The notes beneath the pieces were generated by a model that was not told the origin of the DNA, made no database searches, and saw nothing but the letters and a program-made list of their open reading frames with translations. A stretch of DNA of 10,527 bases from Opitutales bacterium (lineage in GTDB: Bacteria > Verrucomicrobiota > Verrucomicrobiia > Opitutales > T3Sed10-336): assembly GCA_007132315.1 (NCBI GenBank), contig SLOW01000230.1, positions 1 to 10,527 on the forward strand, written 5' to 3'. Numbering within the stretch: position 1 is the first letter of the stretch; the number at the start of each line of letters is the position of its first letter. Position numbers and translations under genes: made by a program. This document shows, in pieces, positions 4,969-10,527 of the stretch.

Positions 4969-5282
4969 AAAGATTTGAAATTCTGTGCCTTAGGATTTCG
5001 CCTTTGACGGTTTTCCACGCCAGGTTTCTACCTTCCAAGCGAAATGATACCCCTCGGTGAGGAAAAGCCGAAAACAAACCGTAGTGTGGAAAGGAACGTC
5101 CGTGCAATGCCTTTTTGGGCACGGAGAAAGGGGAAAATACTACCGTTACACGAGAATCGGCAAGAAGAATTTTTGTTCACGTCGGCACTGCGATTGGATT
5201 TTGGGGTAGGTTTTGGTACTCGGCTCCGCAAAGGGGGGGCGCAGGTTTTGACTTTCACGGAAATATCTGATACACAACCACC
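4969..5282. other. Intergenic region without a convincing gene
   Basis: This 314-bp gap separates the divergent tRNA pair and the 102-aa gene. It should hold the tRNA promoter (minus strand), which I could not place with confidence, and a candidate plus-strand promoter at its right end (5248-5276). A plus-strand ORF at 5044-5286 has an unremarkable, Lys/Arg-rich translation and is not supported. A 7-G run occurs near 5233. Confidence 0.5.
5248..5276 (+). promoter_or_regulatory. Weak candidate promoter close to the start codon
   Basis: TTGACT (5248-5253) is followed after 17 bp by TACACA (5271-5276), and the next ATG is at 5283. No Shine-Dalgarno lies before that ATG, so a transcript from this promoter would be nearly leaderless. 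The -10 match is poor (about 3 of 6). Confidence 0.3.
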
Positions 5283-5591
5283 ATGAGTTTGGACGAATTT
5301 ATTGATTCTACCAAATCCGAAACCTCGCTGCCTTCCGGATTGTCCCTTCCGCTCCAGGCCCTGTGGTGGGATGCTCGCGGCGAATGGGGTCGGGCGCACG
5401 AACTCTGCCAGGAGGCCGGCAGCAAGGATGGCGATTGGGTCCATGCCTACCTGCACCGGAAGGAGGGCGACGAGGGCAACGCCTCCTATTGGTATTCTCG
5501 GGCTGGGCGACCCAAACCTTCCGTATCGCTCGAGCACGAGTGGGAGGCTATCGTTCGAGCTTTATTCGGTGAGGCGGACAATCCGGGGTGA
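5283..5591 (+). CDS. Conserved hypothetical protein (102 aa)
   Basis: The function is unknown. The pattern LSLPLQALWWDARGEWGRAHEL, then DWVHAYLHRKEGDEGNASYWYSRAGRP, is one I associate with small uncharacterised proteins in Verrucomicrobiota and related bacteria. Two helix-turn-helix-like units with Trp/Tyr/Ala/Gly placement (WDARGEWGRAHEL and HRKEGDEGNASYWYSRAG) are reminiscent of TPR or Sel1-like helical pairs, but there are too few to call a repeat domain. No signal peptide or membrane segment is seen, so it is probably cytoplasmic. Its stop overlaps the GTG start of the transglycosylase gene as GTGA, so the two form a coupled unit. Confidence 0.8.
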   Translation: MSLDEFIDSTKSETSLPSGLSLPLQALWWDARGEWGRAHELCQEAGSKDGDWVHAYLHRKEGDEGNASYWYSRAGRPKPSVSLEHEWEAIVRALFGEADNPG

Positions 5592-6160
5592 ATACGAAAA
5601 ATCTCGCCATAATGGGTCCCGACCGTTGGTGGCGGGATGCCCGCGAGCGTCCGGAGCGCTGGGTGATCGGTGGAGCTTTGGTGTTGATCGCGCTGTCGTT
5701 TCTCGTCAACTGGCTCACCCGGCCGCCTGATCTTGTTCCCAGAGAACGGGTCTGGACCCACGTCCAGCGGCGGGCCGCCGAGCACGACCTGGACCCGGCG
5801 TTTGTTTTTGCGATCATCAAAGCGGAGAGCACGTTCGACGCCAACGCCTCCAACCAGGGAGCCCGCGGGTTGATGCAACTCCGCCGGCCGGCGTGGGATA
5901 CGGTTACAGACCGGCCGTTCCGTCACGCCTGGCGGTGGCGGGTCAACGTGGATCAGGGCATAGCCTACCTGGTACACCTCCGTGATCTTTTGGAGGAAAG
6001 GGAGGTTTTTTCCTATCCCCGCCTCGCGGCTTCCTACCGTTACGGACCGAACGCTCTCGCACGGGCGGAGTTCGATGTTTCCCGCCTTCCGGAACCGCGA
6101 AACGAGGTGTATCGGGCCTTCTTTGCCGGCGATCGTTCACCGGTGACGGTTCCGGATTGA
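5588..6160 (+). CDS. Membrane-anchored lytic transglycosylase (SLT family)
   Basis: A 190-aa SLT-type (goose-lysozyme-like) transglycosylase that cuts peptidoglycan between MurNAc and GlcNAc, forming 1,6-anhydroMurNAc. A basic N-terminus is followed by one membrane segment (about 26-43, VIGGALVLIALSFLVNWL), so the enzyme is likely anchored in the inner membrane with its catalytic domain in the periplasm. Glu80 in FAIIKAESTFDANASNQGA is the expected catalytic acid; GARGLMQL (91-98) is the family motif. The usual AAYNAGP segment reads AASYRYGPNAL (148 onward), keeping the Tyr and Gly-Pro but not Asn. The GTG start overlaps the previous stop; an ATG at 5612 is an alternative that removes eight residues. 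It converges with ispG, leaving only 20 bp between stops. Confidence 0.9.
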   Translation: MNTKNLAIMGPDRWWRDARERPERWVIGGALVLIALSFLVNWLTRPPDLVPRERVWTHVQRRAAEHDLDPAFVFAIIKAESTFDANASNQGARGLMQLRRPAWDTVTDRPFRHAWRWRVNVDQGIAYLVHLRDLLEEREVFSYPRLAASYRYGPNALARAEFDVSRLPEPRNEVYRAFFAGDRSPVTVPD

Positions 6161-6180
6161 TTCCGGGGGTTTGCCGTCCC

Positions 6181-8199
6181 TCACTCGGGATCGTTCCATT
6201 TGCCGTGGCTCTTGATCAAGTCGATCAGACGCTGATCGGCTTCTTCCTCCGGCACGTGGTATTCGACGCAATTCTTGCCCACGTAGAGGTTGACCCGTTT
6301 CGGCGCACCGCCCACGTACCCGAAATCCGCGTCGGCCATTTCTCCCGGTCCGTTTACGATGCAGCCCATCACCGCGATCTTCACACCTTTAAGGTGACCC
6401 GTTTTCTCCCGAATACGCTGGGTTGTGTCCTGCAGGTTGAAGAGGGTGCGTCCGCAACTCGGACAGGCGATGAACTCGGTCTTGGTGATCCGGCTGCCGG
6501 CGCCCTGAAGGATGTTGTAAGCGAGGCGAGTGCCTCGCGCGAGATCGTTCTCGGTCTCGATGCTCACCAGATCCCCGACTCCGTCGCAGAGCAGGCTGCC
6601 GGTCAGAATGCTGGCGTCAATGAGGTGGTCGAGAAAAGTATCCGACGGCCCCATTCGCATGGCCCCGGTATTCTGAATCCAGATCGGCGCTTCGAGTTGG
6701 TTGGCGCGCAGGGCCTCGGTGAGGTAACGGTAGGTGCCGACCGCGTGACAGTCCTCAACCGGACGGGAAAGCGTGAAGATTAGAGTGCCGGGCGATGCGG
6801 CGGCGAGGGTTTCGGCGAAGTGGGGAATGTCGGCGGGCGCGATTTCCACCGCGAGAACGTACCCGCGGTGTTTACAGAGCTTGATAAAGCTTCCGAGGAT
6901 GTCGCCTTCGCCTTGCGAAAACACGCGGTGAAGAACGAGTCGCGTCGAGACGCCGCATGGCAGGCTTTCCAGAGCCGCCGGCGCGATCGCAGTATCCAGG
7001 GGAACAATCAGTGCAGCCAGCCAGCCGTCCAGTTTTTGGATCAGAGTGCCGAGACTATCGATGTCCTCGACCGCGACGGGTGGGCATTCCACACCTTCCA
7101 CCGGGGTATCTTTCAACGCGCCACGGGCCGCCTCGAGTTCCTCCAGGAACCTGGTCTGTGCGCCCGGAGACCGCGGAAGGCGCGCGATCACGCGTGGCGG
7201 TTGGTCGGTCGCGACCTGACACGACTCGCCGAGTGAAACCGGAGCGATAGAGCGGCGTTCGAAACCGAAGGGAGGGATCGAATCGGTCACGCGATTTTGG
7301 GGCGGTGTGTCATGCCATAGCCGCCTTGTCTTGTCGGCGATCGCACGGGCGACCGGAATTTCATAAACGGAGTCTTCCGTTAGCGAGACGCGGATGGTGT
7401 CGCCCAGGCCGTCGGCCAGCAGGCTTCCGATGCCGATCGCGCTCTTGATACGACCGTCTTCGCCGTCACCGGCTTCCGTTACTCCGAGGTGAAGCGGGTA
7501 GTGCATGTCCTCTTGTTCCATGCGATGCACGAGCAGCCGGTAGGCCTGGATCATGACTTTGGGGTTGCTAGCCTTCATCGAGAGGATGATGTCGCGAAAG
7601 CCATGTGATTCGGCGATGCGAATGAACTCGAGCGCCGACTCCACCATGCCGAGCGGGGTATCCCCGTACCGGTTCATGATCCGGTCCGAGAGCGATCCGT
7701 GGTTGGTGCCGATACGCATCGACCGGCCGAGCTCCTTGCAGCGCAGAACGATCGGCGAAAAAGCTTTATGCAGGCGCTCGAGTTCCTCGTTGTATTGGGA
7801 ATCCGAGTACTCGCGTACCGCGAACTTCTTGCGGTCGGCGTAATTGCCCGGATTGACGCGGACTTTCTCCACGTGATTGACAGCTTCCATTGCGGCCGCA
7901 GGCAGAAAATGAATGTCGGCCACCAGGGGATTGTTGATTTTTCTCTCGCGCAGCCGGCGCGCGATGTCGCGGAGGAAACCGGCCGTCGTGACGTTGGGCG
8001 CGGTGATCCGGATGATCTCGCATCCGGCCTCCGCCAGGGCGGTCGCTTCCTCCACCGTGGCGTCGATATCACGAGTGTCGCTGGTAGTCATCGACTGAAT
8101 ACGAATCGGATTGTTTCCGCCCACGGCGACGTCGCCCACCCGGACTTCTCGGGTCGGACGTCGGTAACAGCGGAATCTCGACTGGCAATAGGTCTCCAT
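6181..8199 (-). CDS. ispG: 4-hydroxy-3-methylbut-2-enyl diphosphate synthase, long three-domain form
   Basis: IspG (GcpE) reductively converts methylerythritol cyclodiphosphate to HMBPP, the penultimate MEP-pathway step, using a [4Fe-4S] cluster. The 672-aa length marks the three-domain form of Chlamydiae, Bacteroidetes, PVC bacteria and plants, against about 370 aa in E. coli. The N-terminal TIM barrel (about 17-285) shows IRIQSMTTSDTRD, AGCEIIRIT, NPLVADIHFLP, VRVNPGNY and MRIGTNHGSLSDR. A middle insert domain (about 290-560) is less conserved. The C-terminal cluster domain has Cys579 and Cys582 (CPSC), Cys613 and Glu620 (GCIVNGPGE), with spacing close to the E. coli ligands. It follows rseP by 15 bp, so it is likely co-transcribed with rseP and dxr. 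Confidence 0.97.
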   Translation of the reverse strand: METYCQSRFRCYRRPTREVRVGDVAVGGNNPIRIQSMTTSDTRDIDATVEEATALAEAGCEIIRITAPNVTTAGFLRDIARRLRERKINNPLVADIHFLPAAAMEAVNHVEKVRVNPGNYADRKKFAVREYSDSQYNEELERLHKAFSPIVLRCKELGRSMRIGTNHGSLSDRIMNRYGDTPLGMVESALEFIRIAESHGFRDIILSMKASNPKVMIQAYRLLVHRMEQEDMHYPLHLGVTEAGDGEDGRIKSAIGIGSLLADGLGDTIRVSLTEDSVYEIPVARAIADKTRRLWHDTPPQNRVTDSIPPFGFERRSIAPVSLGESCQVATDQPPRVIARLPRSPGAQTRFLEELEAARGALKDTPVEGVECPPVAVEDIDSLGTLIQKLDGWLAALIVPLDTAIAPAALESLPCGVSTRLVLHRVFSQGEGDILGSFIKLCKHRGYVLAVEIAPADIPHFAETLAAASPGTLIFTLSRPVEDCHAVGTYRYLTEALRANQLEAPIWIQNTGAMRMGPSDTFLDHLIDASILTGSLLCDGVGDLVSIETENDLARGTRLAYNILQGAGSRITKTEFIACPSCGRTLFNLQDTTQRIREKTGHLKGVKIAVMGCIVNGPGEMADADFGYVGGAPKRVNLYVGKNCVEYHVPEEEADQRLIDLIKSHGKWNDPE

Positions 8200-8214
8200 C
8201 GGAGCGGCTCAGTC

Positions 8215-9669
8215 TCAGGGTTCGGGGGCCTCGTCGGCCGGCGTGGGCTCGATGTAGGTCTCGCGGTATTCGCGCGCGTCCTGGCTGTCGTGCCACCATC
8301 GGTCTATGTCGAAGAAGGTTACATACAACATCAGGAAGAGCAGCAGGAGCATAAAGACGCTCTGCGTCGCGGCCACGAAATTTGGAGGGAGCCTCTTGCC
8401 CCGCAGCTTGGCGATCGTGGCGAAAACGATGTGTCCACCGTCGAGTACCGGAATGGGAAGGAGGTTGAGGATGGCCAGGTTCACGTTGATCAGGACCATC
8501 ACGAAGAGCACTAAGCGAAAATCGGCTTGGGCCGCCCAGTGGATGATGCGTGCGATGCCGGCCGGTCCCGACATGTGACGCAGGCCGACGTCGGTCTGCG
8601 GATTAACCAAGCTGCCGAGCATCTGGAAGACACGCTTGCGGGCGTGGTCCACCTGTTCGACCGGGTTGCGGTAAACGAGGGTACGGGTTTCCTCGCGGCG
8701 AAAACCGAGCATGTACTGGGTGTCGCCGTCGCGGGTCACCACCGCCTCACGGGGCGTGATTGCCAGGGAGAGGCTGTCGCCGTCGCGTTCCACGGTCAAC
8801 TGGACTTCAGCGCCTTCCACGTTCTGAAGGTATTGCTGAATCTGACCGAGGGAGTACACGTACTGACGGTCGATTTCGACGATCCGGTCTCCCGGGCGCA
8901 GGCCGGCTTCTTCGGCGGGGAAGCCCTCCGACAGGCTCTCCACGTTCACCGGATGTGCCCCTTGAATCCCGATCGTGCGGAGCCGGTCGCGACCCACCAG
9001 GATCGGGTACACCGGGAATTCCCGCAGCTCATTGTCCCGTTCGACCGACAGGGTCACCCGGGGGTTACCCTCTTCGTCGCGCCCCGACCCCATCAGCACG
9101 GCGTGTTGGATGTCGGTGAAGGTGTTGACCGGTTCTCCGTCAACCGTGCGCACGATGTCTCCGGGACGAATTCCGGCCCGGGAGGCGGGTGAAACGAATT
9201 CCTCACCGCCGGGCAGCGTCAGGGTGGGGGCGACGTGGCCGATCGTGGTGGTTTGCTGTTCGACCGCGGCGGGATAGCCGACGCCCCAGAGGATCAGGGA
9301 GAGCACAAAGGCGAACAGGACGTTGAAGACGGCTCCCATTACCGACACGATCACTTTGGAGGAGTAACTGATGGGCGGCAGGCTGCGTTGCTGCGATTCG
9401 CCTTCGATCCCCTGCATGTCGGCCAATTGCGGCAAAGAAACGTAACCGCCCAGCGGCAGCCAGGATACGCGATATTCAACGCCGTCGCGCGTCCAGGAAA
9501 AGATCTTCGGTCCGAAACCGATGGAGAACCGCTCGACAAGCAGTCCGCGGCGGCGGGCGGCGAGGAAATGACCGAGTTCGTGGACGAAGATCGACGCCCC
9601 GAAGAATACGATGATCAGGAAAATCGACCAAAATCCGGACAGCAGTGTGGTTATTAAATTGTCTTCCAT
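8215..9669 (-). CDS. rseP: RseP-type site-2 intramembrane zinc metalloprotease
   Basis: A 484-aa site-2 protease that cleaves transmembrane substrates within the inner membrane; in E. coli it cuts anti-sigma factor RseA and remnant signal peptides. The HELGH zinc motif (His30, Glu31, His34) lies in the first membrane segment, and the third ligand region NLLPIPVLDGGH has Asp410. A GxxxN-like segment (about 112-116, GAVFN) lies in the second membrane helix. Two PDZ domains sit between, with GIRPGDIVRTVDGEPV (about 166-181) and GLRPGDRIVEIDRQYV (about 256-271). A last membrane segment covers about 434-453, followed by an acidic Pro-rich tail. The ATG overlaps the 3' end of dxr by 16 bases. Its substrates cannot be told from this window. 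Confidence 0.95.
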   Translation of the reverse strand: MEDNLITTLLSGFWSIFLIIVFFGASIFVHELGHFLAARRRGLLVERFSIGFGPKIFSWTRDGVEYRVSWLPLGGYVSLPQLADMQGIEGESQQRSLPPISYSSKVIVSVMGAVFNVLFAFVLSLILWGVGYPAAVEQQTTTIGHVAPTLTLPGGEEFVSPASRAGIRPGDIVRTVDGEPVNTFTDIQHAVLMGSGRDEEGNPRVTLSVERDNELREFPVYPILVGRDRLRTIGIQGAHPVNVESLSEGFPAEEAGLRPGDRIVEIDRQYVYSLGQIQQYLQNVEGAEVQLTVERDGDSLSLAITPREAVVTRDGDTQYMLGFRREETRTLVYRNPVEQVDHARKRVFQMLGSLVNPQTDVGLRHMSGPAGIARIIHWAAQADFRLVLFVMVLINVNLAILNLLPIPVLDGGHIVFATIAKLRGKRLPPNFVAATQSVFMLLLLFLMLYVTFFDIDRWWHDSQDAREYRETYIEPTPADEAPEP

Positions 9670-10527
9670 GTGGTTTGTGCAATGGTCTGGGCCGCTTCGC
9701 GCCGGACGGCGACTTCGAGGTCGAGCACGTCCTGAAGTTCCCGCGGTTCGAAACTATCAAAGTGTCCGAGCGATTTTTCAATCACCCGCGGGATTTCGAG
9801 GTAAGGCAGCCGCCCGTCGAGAAATGCCTGAACGGCCACCTCGTTGGCCGTGTTGAATACGGCCGCGGCCGTGCCGCCGGCTTCGAGGGACCGCCGGGCC
9901 AGTGAGAGACAGGGAAAACGTTCCGCCGGCGCCGGCTCCAGGTCGAGGCGGTGGGCCTGCGTGAAGTCGAGGGATTCCCGGACCGCGGGCGTCCGCCGGG
10001 GGTAGGTCAGGGCGTGGTGAATGGCGAATGTCATCGAGGGAGGCGACAATTGGGCGAGGATCGAACCGTCGATAAACTCCACAAGCGAATGAATGATACT
10101 CTGGCGGTGGATGACGACGTCGATCTGCTCGGGTGCGACGTCGAACAGCCAGTAGGCTTCGATCATTTCGAGCCCTTTGTTCGCCATCGTCGCGCTGTCC
10201 ACGGTAACTTTCGGCCCCATGGACCAGTTGGGGTGGCGGAGGGCGTCGGCCGGGCGCACCTGGCCGAGTTCTTCCAGGGGACGGTCGAGAAAGGCGCCCC
10301 CGGACGCGGTGAGGATGAGTCGGGAGATTTCATTCGGTTTGCGACCTTCCAGACACTGGAAGAGGGCGCTGTGTTCACTATCGACCGGGAGAAGGGGAGC
10401 CCCCGAGCGGCGGGCCGCGGCCGTGACGAATTGTCCGGCCAGTACGAGGAGTTCCTTGTTGGCGAGAGCGATCGGTTTCCCGGCTTCGATCGCGGCCAGG
10501 GTCGGCCGCAGGGCCGAGGTGCCGGTG
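9654..10527 (-). CDS. dxr: 1-deoxy-D-xylulose 5-phosphate reductoisomerase, 5' end cut off
   Basis: DXR (IspC) converts DXP to methylerythritol phosphate with NADPH, the first committed MEP step. The visible 290 codons lack roughly the first 100 residues (NADPH-binding N-terminus), which lie beyond the right edge. The first visible codon is ACC at 10524-10526. Visible motifs are ALANKE, the metal-site PVDSEHSA (Asp and Glu), LTASGGAF, HPNWSMG, VDSATMANKGLEMIEA with the third acidic ligand, HRQSIIHSLVEF, AQLSPPSM and FNTANEVAVQAFL. The reading frame is continuous across the whole fragment; a GTG at 10259 is internal, not the start. The stop lies within the rseP start, implying coupled translation in a dxr-rseP-ispG operon. 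Confidence 0.96.
   Translation of the reverse strand, partial: TGTSALRPTLAAIEAGKPIALANKELLVLAGQFVTAAARRSGAPLLPVDSEHSALFQCLEGRKPNEISRLILTASGGAFLDRPLEELGQVRPADALRHPNWSMGPKVTVDSATMANKGLEMIEAYWLFDVAPEQIDVVIHRQSIIHSLVEFIDGSILAQLSPPSMTFAIHHALTYPRRTPAVRESLDFTQAHRLDLEPAPAERFPCLSLARRSLEAGGTAAAVFNTANEVAVQAFLDGRLPYLEIPRVIEKSLGHFDSFEPRELQDVLDLEVAVRREAAQTIAQTTWKTI

Noticed and set aside
5044..5286. 80-aa plus-strand ORF (or 60 aa from 5107) ending in overlap with the 102-aa gene
   Set aside because: Low-complexity, basic translation with no recognisable motif; the overlap with the next ATG is probably chance.
6152..6166. CCGGA/TCCGG inverted repeat at the junction of the two convergent genes, as a bidirectional terminator
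   Set aside because: Only a five-base stem with no T-tract in either direction.
6157..8514. Long plus-strand ORFs opposite ispG and rseP (for example 6157-6783 and 7699-8514)
   Set aside because: They are antisense shadows of well-supported genes in GC-rich DNA.

Overview
The window joins two unlike parts: the right end of an integrated mobile element (about 1-4800) and ordinary chromosomal genes (about 4800-10527). The chromosomal part suggests a Verrucomicrobiota-like (PVC) bacterium. IspG is the long three-domain form, dxr, rseP and ispG are adjacent and co-directional, and a small conserved-looking protein of a kind I associate with that phylum lies nearby. The assignment rests on gene content and protein type only.

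Left part. An intergenic stretch carries four GGTTCA direct repeats and a strong palindrome. Two small, translationally coupled unknown genes follow (183-594). A candidate promoter (645-674) then leads into a compact capsid operon: a Nu1/terminase-small-subunit-like DNA-binding protein (729-1199), a small unknown protein (1180-1419), an HK97-type prohead protease fused in frame to the major capsid protein (1406-3190), and perhaps a 40-aa ORF (3187-3309). The main genes overlap one another. The fusion contains a strong internal ribosome-binding site and ATG exactly at the protease/capsid junction. A run of hairpins and a strong terminator (3406-3442) close the operon. No large terminase, portal or tail gene lies where they would be expected, so this looks like a satellite-type or reduced capsid element rather than a complete prophage. 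After it come a short unknown ORF, a probably truncated mobile-element protein, and a DUF4258/DUF2283 toxin-antitoxin-like pair on the minus strand.

Boundary. Two perfect tandem copies of AAGTGGCCAAG and several inverted repeats lie just beyond the 3' end of tRNA-Thr(UGU). This fits integration at a tRNA 3' end, with the tandem repeats as possible integrase arm sites. The integrase and the other attachment site would be left of the window.

Right part. tRNA-Lys(CUU) and tRNA-Thr(UGU) are in tandem on the minus strand. A two-gene plus-strand unit encodes a small unknown protein and a membrane-anchored lytic transglycosylase. A minus-strand operon dxr (5' end cut by the window edge), rseP, ispG supplies two MEP-pathway isoprenoid enzymes and a site-2 intramembrane protease; it converges on the transglycosylase gene.
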